DNA of 64,000 bases from Pseudopedobacter sp038237895 (GCA_038237895.1 JBBRYE010000001.1:13014-77013), one strand, 5' to 3'; positions 9,459 to 18,527 are shown, numbered from the stretch's first letter. Translations and numbers: made by a program. The notes: a model not told the origin generated them from the sequence alone.

Positions 9459-11360
9459 TTAAAATTTTAAAAAACTATATACCAAAATCACTACCACACC
9501 TATTACCATCGCAAAAATGTAAAAACCTACATTTCCTGTTTGTAGCAATCTTAATCCTTTACTCGCTTCTATTGAGCCTTTCCCTAAACCATTTACCGCC
9601 CCATCAATTCCTAATTTCTCTATAATTTTATAGAAAAACCCAGAAAGTGCATCTAAAGGTTTTTGAATAATAGCTGCATAAAATTCATCAAAATAAAACT
9701 TGTTGTAAGAAATTTTGGCTAAAGCCGATCGATGCTCGCTATCCATAACTGGTACGTGACTGCTTTTGATATACTTGATATAAGCATAAACAATTGCAAC
9801 AATAACTCCTCCAACAGAAATAGCCATTAACACATATTCTGTAGAATGACTTAAAGCTAATTCTGTCATTCTAGTACCCGAACCTTCAAAAACTGGTGCT
9901 AAATAACCCGCTAACCAATGTGAACCGCCTAAAGCTTCTGGAATTCCAATAAATCCTCCTATTACAGAAAGTACTGCTAAAATAATTAATGGGATAGTCA
10001 TTGAAATTGGAGATTCATGTAAATGACTTTTTTGTTCTTCGCTTCCGCGGAAATTACCCCAAAAGGTTAAGAACATCATTCTGAACATATAAAATGCTGT
10101 CAACATCGCAACTAAAACACCAATTATCCAAAGAATGTGATTATGCTCATAAACGTGTGCTAAAATTTCATCTTTAGAAAAGAAACCTGAAAATGGTGGC
10201 AGACCCGAAATGGCTAAAGTTCCCATTAACGTGGTAATAAAAGTAATAGGAAGTTTCTTTTTTAAACCACCCATTTTTCTCATATCCTGTTCGTTACTCA
10301 TGGCATGAATCACAGAACCTGCACCTAAAAACAATAAAGCTTTAAAAAATGCGTGAGTTAAAACGTGGAAGAAAGCACCTGTATAAGCACCAACACCTAA
10401 TCCTAAAAACATATAACCCAATTGAGAAACTGTTGAATAAGCCAATACCTTTTTAATATCTGTTTGCGTAATCGCGATAATTGCAGCAATAATTGCAGTA
10501 GCTAAACCAATTACCGCAATAATACTCATAGTAACCGGAGAAAGCGTAAATAAAATGTTAGACCTCGCTATCATATAAATACCTGCTGTTACCATAGTTG
10601 CAGCATGTATTAATGCAGAAACTGGGGTTGGCCCTGCCATTGCATCTGGTAACCAAGTAAATAAAGGCAATTGTGCCGATTTACCGGTGGCTCCTATAAA
10701 TAATAATATGGTGATTAACGTTAAAGTTGCATCGCCAGAAATCATGGATTGTGCTTTTGGAAAAATATCAGCAAATGAAGTGCTTCCAAAAGTGGCAATG
10801 ATTACAAAAACACCGATTAGGAACCCTAAATCTCCAATCCTGTTCATGATAAAAGCTTTCTTTGCAGCATCGGCGTAAGCACCATTTGTAAACCAAAAGC
10901 CAATTAAAAGGTAAGAGCATAAACCTACGCCTTCCCAACCAATAAACATGATTACGTAATTAGACCCTAAAACCAATAACAACATGAAGAAGATAAAGAG
11001 GTTTAAATAGGAAAAAAATTTCCCAAAACCTGCATCGTGGCTCATGTAGCCCGTAGAATATATATGTATCAAAGAACCAATACCTGTAATAATCAATAGC
11101 ATCAAAATGCTCAGTTGATCTATTTGAAAAGAAAAAGGAATATCTATGCCGCCAACTTTTATCCAATCGAAAAAATGTATGATGGTTGGAGTTGAGCTAT
11201 CAAACTCAAAGAATATACCTAAACTTATTGCGAAAGAGGCGATTACTGCAATACTTGCAACAGAACCAATTACCGCTTTAGGCAATACATTTCTGCCCAA
11301 ACCGCAAATTATGAATCCGATAAAAGGGAATAAAGGGATTAACCAAACTAAATCTATCAT
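9459..11360 (-). CDS. nuoL: NADH-quinone oxidoreductase subunit L
   Basis: Distal antiporter-like subunit of complex I, with the long lateral helix that spans the membrane arm. The 633 residues carry MFIGWEGVGLCSYLLIGFW (helix 5 glutamate), KSAQLPLFTWLPDAMAGPTP and KKVLAYSTVSQLGYMFLG, followed by a C-terminal extension from about 500 corresponding to the lateral arm and anchor helix. It starts 16 bases after nuoK. Confidence 0.97.
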   Translation of the reverse strand: MIDLVWLIPLFPFIGFIICGLGRNVLPKAVIGSVASIAVIASFAISLGIFFEFDSSTPTIIHFFDWIKVGGIDIPFSFQIDQLSILMLLIITGIGSLIHIYSTGYMSHDAGFGKFFSYLNLFIFFMLLLVLGSNYVIMFIGWEGVGLCSYLLIGFWFTNGAYADAAKKAFIMNRIGDLGFLIGVFVIIATFGSTSFADIFPKAQSMISGDATLTLITILLFIGATGKSAQLPLFTWLPDAMAGPTPVSALIHAATMVTAGIYMIARSNILFTLSPVTMSIIAVIGLATAIIAAIIAITQTDIKKVLAYSTVSQLGYMFLGLGVGAYTGAFFHVLTHAFFKALLFLGAGSVIHAMSNEQDMRKMGGLKKKLPITFITTLMGTLAISGLPPFSGFFSKDEILAHVYEHNHILWIIGVLVAMLTAFYMFRMMFLTFWGNFRGSEEQKSHLHESPISMTIPLIILAVLSVIGGFIGIPEALGGSHWLAGYLAPVFEGSGTRMTELALSHSTEYVLMAISVGGVIVAIVYAYIKYIKSSHVPVMDSEHRSALAKISYNKFYFDEFYAAIIQKPLDALSGFFYKIIEKLGIDGAVNGLGKGSIEASKGLRLLQTGNVGFYIFAMVIGVVVILVYSFLKF

Positions 11361-11376
11361 TAAGCTTTATAAAAAA

Positions 11377-11706
11377 TTACCACTTTAATCTATTCAAAAT
11401 ATTTATATCGATGGAACTTGTATTTCTGTACACCATCACAATAATTGCCAAACCAATGGCAACTTCGGCCGCAGCCAATGCCATAATAAAAAACACGAAA
11501 ACCTGACCAGAAGCATCTCCGCTATAAGCTGAGAAAGCCGCTAATAATAAGTTTACTGCATTTAACATTAATTCAATCGACATGAAAATAATAATGGCGT
11601 TTCTTCTAATCAAAACCCCTACTACTCCAATAGTGAAAATAATTGCACTCAATAATATATAATGATTAAGTGGAACTACTTGAATGGTTGCGCTGATATT
11701 ATCCAT
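11377..11706 (-). CDS. nuoK: NADH-quinone oxidoreductase subunit K
   Basis: Small three-helix subunit of the complex I membrane arm that carries conserved glutamates in the E-channel/proton path. The 109 residues include FTIGVVGVLIRRNAIIIFMS, IELMLNAVNLLL and FFIMALAAAEVAIGLAI, in which both conserved membrane glutamates are present. The start overlaps the nuoJ stop by 8 bases, suggesting coupling. Confidence 0.96.
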   Translation of the reverse strand: MDNISATIQVVPLNHYILLSAIIFTIGVVGVLIRRNAIIIFMSIELMLNAVNLLLAAFSAYSGDASGQVFVFFIMALAAAEVAIGLAIIVMVYRNTSSIDINILNRLKW

Positions 11707-12202
11707 TTTGAGTTCTTTTATCTTTTTTAGCTAATAAAACTGCTCCAACCATTGCAGAAAGCAATAATAAGGAAGAAAGCTCGAAAGGTAGCAAGAACTC
11801 ACTAAAGAGTACTTTACCTAAATTTGCCACCAAACCAATTTCAGAATTTGGAGTTGCGCTTGCAGCAGTTGTTTGTAATGCGTGGATTGAGCCTATTAAA
11901 GTCACTAATAAAGTTCCACCTGCAATTACACCTATTATTTTTATCAAATTAGATTTTACCGGCTCTGTTTCTTTGTTCAAGTTCATTAACATCAATACAA
12001 AAAGGAAAAGCACCATAATTGCACCCATATAAACAATGAAGTTTACCACAGCTAAAAATTGTGCATTTAATAAAATGTAATGAATAGTAAAAGTGAAAAA
12101 GGTAGCAATAAGATATAGTACACTATAGACTGGATTTTTAGTGAAGATCACTAAAAGCGAGAACAGTATGGTAAGAAATGCAACAAAGTAAAATAAACTC
12201 AT
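11699..12202 (-). CDS. nuoJ: NADH-quinone oxidoreductase subunit J
   Basis: Five-helix membrane subunit of complex I next to NuoK and NuoA. The 167 residues show NPVYSVLYLIATFFTFTIHY, the helix 3 segment NFIVYMGAIMVLFLFVLMLM with its pi-bulge region, and a basic tail KKDKRTQNG. It overlaps nuoK by 8 bases and lies 81 bases after nuoI. Confidence 0.95.
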   Translation of the reverse strand: MSLFYFVAFLTILFSLLVIFTKNPVYSVLYLIATFFTFTIHYILLNAQFLAVVNFIVYMGAIMVLFLFVLMLMNLNKETEPVKSNLIKIIGVIAGGTLLVTLIGSIHALQTTAASATPNSEIGLVANLGKVLFSEFLLPFELSSLLLLSAMVGAVLLAKKDKRTQNG

Positions 12203-12283
12203 ATCGTATGCTATGCTATTACCTTTTTTGATTGAAGCGCAAAGGTAAAAATTTTGCTCAAAGAATGTAAATAAATACCAATT

Positions 12284-12814
12284 CTAAACAGTTGCTCCTT
12301 TTAAAGCTTCTAATTCATCAATTGGCATCTCTACCAACTTGTCTTTTCCGTAAATAAAATCTTTACGTAAAAAATCTGCAGGCACAATTGGCCCATCTAA
12401 ATAAATTGCTTCTTTAGGGCAAGCTTCCTCGCATAAACCACAAAATATACAACGTAACATATTAATTTCATAAACTGCTGCATATTTTTCTTCACGGTAT
12501 AAATGCTCTTCTCCTTTTTCGCGTTCGGCAGAAATCATTGTAATTGCCTCTGCCGGACAAGATAAAGCGCATAGTCCGCAAGCGGTACAACGTTCTCGTC
12601 CATCTTCATCACGTTTTAGAGAATGCATTCCCCTCCAATTTTCAGAAAACTCGCGTTCTTGTTCTGGATAATGAATAGTCTCTTTCTTTTTAAACATGTG
12701 CGAAAAAGTAATTGCCATACCTTTAAAAATGGCGGGCAAATAAATGCGCTCCATAAAGGTCATGGGTTTTTGTTCTAATACTTTTCTTCTTCCACTTAAT
12801 GATTCCATTATCAA
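12284..12814 (-). CDS. nuoI: NADH-quinone oxidoreductase subunit I (two 4Fe-4S clusters)
   Basis: Peripheral-arm ferredoxin-like subunit that passes electrons through clusters N6a and N6b towards N2. Two CxxCxxCxxxCP motifs are intact: Cys76, 79, 82, 86 (CTACGLCALSCP) and Cys122, 125, 128, 132 (CIFCGLCEEACP). The encoded length is 176; Met3 is an equally possible start. It is separated from nuoH by 112 bases that carry palindromic repeats, and from nuoJ by 81. Confidence 0.96.
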   Translation of the reverse strand: MIMESLSGRRKVLEQKPMTFMERIYLPAIFKGMAITFSHMFKKKETIHYPEQEREFSENWRGMHSLKRDEDGRERCTACGLCALSCPAEAITMISAEREKGEEHLYREEKYAAVYEINMLRCIFCGLCEEACPKEAIYLDGPIVPADFLRKDFIYGKDKLVEMPIDELEALKGATV

Positions 12815-12867
12815 TTATATTTTCTTGTCTTCTCCGCTTTTCTCACTTTGAGCGGAGTATTATTATC

Positions 12868-12889
12868 ATCCTGAGCGGAGTCGAAGGAT
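12868..12889 (+). repeat. Hairpin repeat with core GAGCGGAGTCGA (nuoH-nuoI gap, copy 1)
   Basis: Arms ATCCT and AGGAT enclose the 12-base core GAGCGGAGTCGA. The core recurs at 12900, 15057 and 15219 while the arms differ but remain complementary, so the folded form is conserved rather than the arm sequence. A further GAGCGGAG word stands at 12850-12857, after an inverted CTCCGC at 12832. Confidence 0.7.
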
Positions 12890-12899
12890 ATTTGTATCG

Positions 12900-12919
12900 G
12901 GCTTCGACTCCGATCAGCC
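12900..12919 (-). repeat. Hairpin repeat with core GATCGGAGTCGA (nuoH-nuoI gap, copy 2)
   Basis: Read on the minus strand: arms GGCT and AGCC around GATCGGAGTCGA, one base different from the core at 12868 and in the opposite orientation. It ends 7 bases before the nuoH stop codon, so the two copies fill the nuoH-nuoI junction. Confidence 0.65.
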
Positions 12920-12926
12920 TGACAGA

Positions 12927-13964
12927 CTATAGTTTATCTACTACAGTAATTACAATTGCTGTAATTACTATGTTGGCAATTGCCAATGGTATTAAAATTT
13001 TCCATCCTAAGTCCATTAATTGATCGTAACGGAAACGAGGGATTGTCCATCTTACCCACATAAAGAAAAATATGAAGGCAATAATTTTTATAAACATCAC
13101 AGCAACTCCAATTACAGGGCCCCAAGTTGGACCCAATAAAGCATTTACATTATCCATGAAAGGATAATTATATCCTCCAAAATAAAGTACTGACATTACT
13201 GCTGACGAAACAAACATGTTAATGTATTCTGCAAACATATAAGCGCCCATTTTAAAAGCAGAATATTCTGTATTGTAACCGCCAATTAATTCAGTTTCAC
13301 ATTCTGGTAAATCAAAAGGAACACGATTGGTTTCTGCGAAAGCACAAATGATAAAAATTAAAAATCCTAAAGGTTGATAAAGTACATTCCAATGCCAGCT
13401 ATGTTGTTGTTCTGCAATTTCTTTAAAGCTTAATGTATTGGTTACTAATAATAAAGCGATAATGGAAAGTCCCATCGCAATCTCATAACTTATATTTTGA
13501 GAAGCGCCACGAATAGCACCCATTAAAGAATATTTGTTGTTAGATGCCCAGCCACCAATCATTATGCCGTAAACGCCTAAAGAAACCACGCCAAATATAT
13601 ATAGAATACCTACGTTGATATCGGTAACCTGTAAAGGCATCGATTTACCAAAAAGCTCTATATTTTGACCGAAAGGAATAACAGCAGTCCCTAAAAATGA
13701 AACTAACAAAGCCAAAGATGGCCCAGCTATAAAAAGCCACTTATTAGATCCGCTGGGGATAATTTCTTCCTTAAAAAACATTTTGCCACCATCGGCAAGT
13801 GGTTGTAATAAGCCAAAAATACCTGCCCTATTTGGCCCTACTCTATCCTGTAACCAAGCCGCTACTTTACGCTCTAACCAAGTAGAGTAAGCAGCAATAC
13901 TTAATGTTAACACAAAAAGTACAGTCACTAAAATTAATTTCTCAAATAAAAATGATAGTTCCAT
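12927..13964 (-). CDS. nuoH: NADH-quinone oxidoreductase subunit H
   Basis: Membrane subunit at the junction of the two arms of complex I; it forms much of the quinone chamber. The 345 residues include the first-loop signature KVAAWLQDRVGPNRAG, the acidic loop FAETNRVPFDLPECETELI lining the quinone entry, and a C-terminal FFMWVRWTIPRFRYDQLMDL. Start and the nuoG stop share one base (TAATG). Length is normal. Confidence 0.97.
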   Translation of the reverse strand: MELSFLFEKLILVTVLFVLTLSIAAYSTWLERKVAAWLQDRVGPNRAGIFGLLQPLADGGKMFFKEEIIPSGSNKWLFIAGPSLALLVSFLGTAVIPFGQNIELFGKSMPLQVTDINVGILYIFGVVSLGVYGIMIGGWASNNKYSLMGAIRGASQNISYEIAMGLSIIALLLVTNTLSFKEIAEQQHSWHWNVLYQPLGFLIFIICAFAETNRVPFDLPECETELIGGYNTEYSAFKMGAYMFAEYINMFVSSAVMSVLYFGGYNYPFMDNVNALLGPTWGPVIGVAVMFIKIIAFIFFFMWVRWTIPRFRYDQLMDLGWKILIPLAIANIVITAIVITVVDKL

Positions 13965-14968
13965 TAAAATTTAGTTGCCCTTTCAAATTGTTCTTTATTC
14001 GCTTCCTGCAATTCTAAGTTTTTCTTAACCACTTGTGCAGGTTGTAATTTATCATAATGATTTGAGTTAATAACCGATTGACGAGAAACTTTTCTCGGAC
14101 CTTCAATTACCCAATCATTTGTTGCTTTTTTATCAAAACGGCAAGTATTACAGATAAATTCTTCTACTTCTCCAAACTCGTCTTTTCTGGCTGTTACCCT
14201 TAAAACTTCTTCGCCTTTATACCAAAGCGTTACTTTACCGCTACAAGTAGGGCAATCTCTATGTGCTTCCACTGGTTTTGTAAACCAAACTCTATTTTTA
14301 AATCTAAAAGTTTTATCGGTTAAAGCACCAACTGGGCAAACATCAATTACGTTTCCAGAGAAATCGTTGTCAATTGCTTGTTCTATATAAGTAGAAATTT
14401 CGGCATGGTCTCCACGACCTAAAATTCCATGAACTCGTTTTTGGGTAATTTGATCGGCAACAAAAACACAACGGTAACATAAAATGCAACGCGTCATATG
14501 TAGTTGAACTTTATCGCCAATATCTATTTTTTCAAAAGTTCTACGGTCAAATTCATAACGTGTAGCTTCAGCACCATGCTCATAACCTAAATCCTGTAAA
14601 TGACATTCCCCGGCTTGGTCACATATTGGGCAATCTAACGGGTGATTAATCAATAGCATTTCTACCACACCTTTTCTAGCTTCTACCACTTCTGGCGACG
14701 TAATGTTTTGCACTTCCATCCCGTCCATTACATTGGTACGGCAGCTTGCTACTAATTTAGGCATTGGGCGTGGATCTTTTTCAGAACCCTTGCTCACCTT
14801 AACCAAACAGGTACGGCACTTTCCTCCGCTACCTTCTAATTTTGAATAATAGCACATTGCTGGAGGCACAATGTCTCCACCAATCTGACGAGCAGCATTC
14901 AAAATACTTGTTCCTGGCTCTACTTCCGTAGGAATTCCGTCTATTGTTACTTTAAATTTATCAGCCAA
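13964..14968 (-). CDS. nuoG: NADH-quinone oxidoreductase subunit G, short form
   Basis: Iron-sulfur subunit of the peripheral arm. In 334 residues it has a 2Fe-2S ferredoxin domain (CRTCLVKV), the N5 ligand segment HPLDCPICDQAGECHL, the 4Fe-4S stretch RCILCYRCVFVADQITQ, and DCPTCSGK plus CNTCRF further on. It ends there, whereas the E. coli protein is about 900 residues with a large molybdopterin-oxidoreductase-like domain. Short NuoG is the usual form in Bacteroidota, and the frame is clean with its own stop overlapping nuoH, so it is not a truncation. It follows nuoF after a 271-base gap filled with repeats. Confidence 0.92.
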   Translation of the reverse strand: MADKFKVTIDGIPTEVEPGTSILNAARQIGGDIVPPAMCYYSKLEGSGGKCRTCLVKVSKGSEKDPRPMPKLVASCRTNVMDGMEVQNITSPEVVEARKGVVEMLLINHPLDCPICDQAGECHLQDLGYEHGAEATRYEFDRRTFEKIDIGDKVQLHMTRCILCYRCVFVADQITQKRVHGILGRGDHAEISTYIEQAIDNDFSGNVIDVCPVGALTDKTFRFKNRVWFTKPVEAHRDCPTCSGKVTLWYKGEEVLRVTARKDEFGEVEEFICNTCRFDKKATNDWVIEGPRKVSRQSVINSNHYDKLQPAQVVKKNLELQEANKEQFERATKF

Positions 14969-15006
14969 TTTTTGATTTTTTAACTGTTTGATTTTGTTAT
15001 TTATTT

Positions 15007-15111
15007 GGGCGTTTCCCTAAAAAGGGTCGGGCTTTACACTATATCTTTTTTGTCTTATTCTTCGACTACGCTCAGAATGACAAAAAAGGATGCCGTTTCA
15101 ATCCCTAACGC
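15007..15111 (-). repeat. GCGTTAGGGAT-type hairpin element, copy A (nuoF-nuoG gap)
   Basis: Read on the minus strand the element opens GCGTTAGGGATTG, continues with a GGCATCC and an A/T block, and closes with a GATATAGTGTA box and AAACGCCC. Ends pair (GCGTT with AACGC). Its apex is occupied by another repeat, the GAGCGTAGTCGA hairpin at 15057-15078. Other copies are at 24730, 31471, 43485, 53267, 54883 and 63485. Confidence 0.75.
15057..15078 (-). repeat. Hairpin repeat with core GAGCGTAGTCGA nested in element A
   Basis: Minus-strand reading: arms ATTCT and AGAAT around GAGCGTAGTCGA, with flanking TGTC and GACA that can extend the stem. It sits in the apex of the larger element at 15007-15111. 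Confidence 0.7.
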
Positions 15112-15182
15112 AACCTTTCAAATTTATATTCTGGATAGCCCAAGTTTGTACGATTGACAATCTCGCATGGCAACCTATTTGT

Positions 15183-15240
15183 GTGATGTCTCGTTACCTC
15201 GACATGACGTATTTTGTCAGGCTGAGCGTAGTCGAAGCCT
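15183..15240. repeat. Two adjacent hairpins at the nuoF 3' end
   Basis: The first (15183-15209) is an imperfect palindrome, GTGATGTCTCG with CTCGACATGAC across a TTAC loop; a similar GTCATGTC/GACATGAC hairpin stands at 31435. The second (15219-15240, plus orientation) has arms AGGCT and AGCCT around GAGCGTAGTCGA and touches the nuoF stop codon. They may modulate mRNA stability or read-through inside the nuo transcript; that role is inference. Confidence 0.6.
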
Positions 15241-16601
15241 TATTCCGCCGTTTCTAAAACAGGCAATGGATCAGCGTAATGTGCCAAACCATAATTTTGT
15301 TTTTGACTCAATTCAGGATTGTTAACATACCATTCAAACTCATCTCTAAAATGGCGAATTGCACTTGCCACTGGCCATGCTGCTGCATCTCCTAATGGGC
15401 AAATTGTATTTCCTTCAATCTTTTTTGCAACATCAACTAATAAATCCATATCGCTCATTTTTCCTTTTCCATTTACTAAACGATGCAAAACTTTTTCCAT
15501 CCATCCGGTTCCTTCACGGCAAGGAGAACATTGCCCACAAGATTCATGTGAGTAAAAACGAGCAAAATTCCAAGTATTTCTTACGATAGATTGATCTTCA
15601 TCTAAAACAACAAATCCTCCTGAACCTAGCATAGTACCAGAAACAAAACCACCTTCAGATAAAGATTCGTAAGACATTAAGCGTTTTTCACCATTAACTA
15701 AATTCAATATCAGATTTGCGGGTAAAATTGGCACCGATGAGCCTCCTGCTACAACTGCCTTTAATCGTTTTCCGTTTGCAATCCCACCACAATATTCATC
15801 AGAATAGATAAAATCTTCTACCGTTAAACCTAATTCAATTTCATAAATTCCAGGCTTATTTATGTTGCCTGAAGCAGAAATTAATTTAGTACCTGTAGAA
15901 CGGCCAATTCCAATTTTCGCATATTCATCGCCACCCATATTCACAATAGGAACAACCGCAGCAATAGATTCTACATTGTTTACTACCGTTGGGCAACCGT
16001 ATAAACCAGCAATTGCCGGGAATGGAGGTTTAATTCTAGGATTTCCTCTTTTACCTTCTAAGGATTCCAGTAAAGCGGTTTCCTCTCCACAAATATATGC
16101 TCCGCCACCAGGCTGCACATATAATTCTAAATCATAACCACTTCCCAGTATGTTTTTACCTAAAAATCCAGCTTCTTTAGCTTCTGCAATTGCTTTTTCT
16201 AAAATGCGGATTTGAGGCATCATTTCTCCTCTAACATAAATGTAACTGGTATTTGCACCTAATGCAAAGCTAGAAACAATCATTCCCTCAATTAAAGCAT
16301 GAGGAATTTTAGTCATTAAATGTCTATCCTTAAAGGTTCCTGGCTCAGATTCATCGGCATTGCAAACTAAATAGCGAGGAACACCTTCTGGCTTAGCCAA
16401 AAAGCTCCACTTCATCCCGGTAGGAAAACCAGCGCCACCTCTTCCACGTAAACCAGATTTTTTTACTTCCTCAACCAAATCATCACTCGACATGGTTTTA
16501 ATCGCTTTTTCTAAGGCTTTATAACCACCTTTTTCACGATAAACCTTAAAAGTGTTTATTCCCGGTACGTTAATGTGTTCTAATAGTAATTTGCGACCCA
16601 T
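15240..16601 (-). CDS. nuoF: NADH-quinone oxidoreductase subunit F (NADH/FMN site)
   Basis: Catalytic subunit that oxidises NADH, holding FMN and cluster N3. The 453 residues show the dinucleotide-binding GLRGRGGAGFPTGMKW, FMN segment GGGAYICGEETALLESLEG, and the 4Fe-4S ligands SCGQCSPCREGTGW with the fourth Cys in NTICPLGDAAAWP. It is flanked by gaps of 170 bases to nuoE and 271 to nuoG, both repeat-bearing, so the operon may be one transcript with internal processing or several units. Confidence 0.97.
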   Translation of the reverse strand: MGRKLLLEHINVPGINTFKVYREKGGYKALEKAIKTMSSDDLVEEVKKSGLRGRGGAGFPTGMKWSFLAKPEGVPRYLVCNADESEPGTFKDRHLMTKIPHALIEGMIVSSFALGANTSYIYVRGEMMPQIRILEKAIAEAKEAGFLGKNILGSGYDLELYVQPGGGAYICGEETALLESLEGKRGNPRIKPPFPAIAGLYGCPTVVNNVESIAAVVPIVNMGGDEYAKIGIGRSTGTKLISASGNINKPGIYEIELGLTVEDFIYSDEYCGGIANGKRLKAVVAGGSSVPILPANLILNLVNGEKRLMSYESLSEGGFVSGTMLGSGGFVVLDEDQSIVRNTWNFARFYSHESCGQCSPCREGTGWMEKVLHRLVNGKGKMSDMDLLVDVAKKIEGNTICPLGDAAAWPVASAIRHFRDEFEWYVNNPELSQKQNYGLAHYADPLPVLETAE

Positions 16602-16616
16602 GTTTTTTTAGATTTG

Positions 16617-16772
16617 AGATTTTAGTATCAAGATTTTGAACATCTTACTCTGATACATTAAATCTGTTGTCTTCTATTATTTTTATAAAATTGATAAAAT
16701 TTTAATAGTTAATAAGTATATCTCGATTCTTGTGTCTTGATACTAGATACTTATTACTCGATACTAAAATCT
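16617..16772. repeat. Inverted repeat with GATACT words in the nuoE-nuoF gap
   Basis: AGATTTTAGTATC at 16617-16629 and GATACTAAAATCT at 16760-16772 are perfect inverted copies at the two ends of the gap. Between them are more variants (CTGATACA, CTTGATACTAGATACT, ACTCGATACT). The gap is AT-rich and holds no gene. Confidence 0.55.
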
Positions 16773-17290
16773 TACTTACTTTTCAAATCTTCAATCAATT
16801 GATCTACTGATTCTGTTGTTAAATTTTCATAGAAAGTATATTCTGGTCCTATTTGTAAAACTGGTGCAAAACCACATGCAGCTAAACATTCTACACCGCG
16901 GTAGCTAAATAAACCATCCGCAGTAACCTGACCTTCTTTTACTCCTAATTTCTCGCCAATATAATTAATGATTTTTTCTGCACCCACTAAACAACACGGG
17001 CCAGTGCGGCAAACTTCTAAAACAAATTTTCCTTGAGGCCTTAAGAAAAACATGGAATAAAAGGTAGTTACTTCATAAACTTCTATTGGTTCAATATCTA
17101 AGAAATTAGCCACCTTATCCATTGCCTCTGGACTAACCCAACCAAATTCTGCTTGTACATCATGTAAAATTGGCAGCAAAGCAGATTTCTGTTTTCCTTC
17201 TGGAAAACGGCTTACTACCTCGCCCATTTTATTTAGTAAATCGGCAGAAAAATTGACATCTTGTTTTTCTATTTCTGTTACGCTAAGCAT
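16772..17290 (-). CDS. nuoE: NADH-quinone oxidoreductase subunit E (2Fe-2S)
   Basis: Thioredoxin-fold 2Fe-2S subunit (cluster N1a) that pairs with NuoF in the NADH dehydrogenase module. The 172 residues contain the ligands Cys94, Cys99 (CRTGPC), Cys135 and Cys139 (CLAACG); the helical N-terminus ALLPILHDVQAEFGWV is conserved. It overlaps the nuoD 3' end by 8 bases and precedes nuoF by 170. Confidence 0.96.
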   Translation of the reverse strand: MLSVTEIEKQDVNFSADLLNKMGEVVSRFPEGKQKSALLPILHDVQAEFGWVSPEAMDKVANFLDIEPIEVYEVTTFYSMFFLRPQGKFVLEVCRTGPCCLVGAEKIINYIGEKLGVKEGQVTADGLFSYRGVECLAACGFAPVLQIGPEYTFYENLTTESVDQLIEDLKSK

Positions 17291-18518
17291 CTAATTCTCC
17301 TGCTATAATGTTCAAACTAGACATATTAATAATGGCATCAGATAATAACATTCCACCACTCATTGGTGCGTACATCTGATAATTTATAAAACTTGGTCTG
17401 CGGAAATGTAGACGATATGGCGTTCTGCCTCCATCGTTAATTAAGTAAAAACCCAACTCACCATTTCCACCTTCAACCGCATGATATACTTCTGTTTTTG
17501 GGGTATCAACTTCACCCATCACAATTTTAAAGTGATAGATTAAGGCTTCCATATTGTTATAAACTTTCTCTTTTGGAGGTAAATAGAATTCAGGAACATC
17601 GGCATGAAAAATACCTTTTGGTTCTTTCTTCAATTTCTCCATGGCTTGCTCTATAATCCTTAAGCTTTGCCACATTTCTTCATTTCTTAGAATAAAACGA
17701 TCGTAAACATCTCCAGTTGTACCTACAGGGATTTCAAAATCGAAATCCTGATAAGAAGAATAAGGTTCGTTTACCCGTACATCATAATCAACACCTGTAG
17801 CCCTTAAAATTGGCCCGCTCCAACTGTAATTTAAAGCTGTTTCTGGATCAACGGCGCCAACTCCAGATGTACGTTCTATAAAAATTCTATTTCTATTAAA
17901 TAAAGTTTCAAACTCTTTTAAAACTGGGGGAAATTTTGCTAAAAACTTTTCAATTTTGGCAAAAGCGATATCATTAAAATCACGCTCAAAACCACCAATT
18001 CTACCAATATTGGTAGTTAATCGGGCTCCGCAAATTTCCTCAAATATTTCATAAATGTGCTCTCGTTCTTCCATTAAATAAAGGAAGCCTGTAAAAGCAC
18101 CGGTATCTACACCTAAAATTCCGTTACAAATTAAATGATCGGTGATACGGCTTAATTCCATCACAATCACCCTCAAATAATCTACACGCTTAGGCATTTC
18201 AATACCTAATAGTTTTTCTACTGTCATGTGCCAACCCATGTTATTGATTGGAGATGAGCAGTAGTTCATTCTATCTGTAAGTGTAGTAATTTGATAAAAT
18301 GGACGATGTTCTGCTATTTTTTCAAAAGCCCTATGTATATATCCGATGGTAGAAACGCCGCTAACAATACGCTCACCATCCATTTGCAAAACATTTTGAA
18401 ATACTCCATGTGTTGCTGGGTGAGTTGGCCCTAAGTTTAGTGTTGTTAAATCTCCTTGCGGATCATTATCATAATAAACCGGACGATTTGGGGTAGTTTC
18501 TGTTATAAAATTGCTCAT
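17283..18518 (-). CDS. nuoD: NADH-quinone oxidoreductase subunit D
   Basis: 49-kDa-type subunit that, with NuoB, forms the quinone-reduction site near cluster N2. The 411 residues begin with the substrate-site loop LNLGPTHPATHGVFQ, contain GYIHRAFEKIAEHRPFYQ and end with the conserved GELDA. NuoC is separate here, not fused as in E. coli, the common arrangement. It lies 9 bases downstream of nuoC. Confidence 0.97.
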   Translation of the reverse strand: MSNFITETTPNRPVYYDNDPQGDLTTLNLGPTHPATHGVFQNVLQMDGERIVSGVSTIGYIHRAFEKIAEHRPFYQITTLTDRMNYCSSPINNMGWHMTVEKLLGIEMPKRVDYLRVIVMELSRITDHLICNGILGVDTGAFTGFLYLMEEREHIYEIFEEICGARLTTNIGRIGGFERDFNDIAFAKIEKFLAKFPPVLKEFETLFNRNRIFIERTSGVGAVDPETALNYSWSGPILRATGVDYDVRVNEPYSSYQDFDFEIPVGTTGDVYDRFILRNEEMWQSLRIIEQAMEKLKKEPKGIFHADVPEFYLPPKEKVYNNMEALIYHFKIVMGEVDTPKTEVYHAVEGGNGELGFYLINDGGRTPYRLHFRRPSFINYQMYAPMSGGMLLSDAIINMSSLNIIAGELDA

Positions 18519-18527
18519 TAAATTGTC

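Noticed and set aside
12799..13023. 74-codon plus-strand frame
   Set aside because: It is antisense to the ends of nuoI and nuoH and consists partly of the GAGCGGAGTCGA repeats.
13964..14968. nuoG as a truncated pseudogene
   Set aside because: The frame is clean, all expected ligands are present, and the short form is the norm in this phylum.
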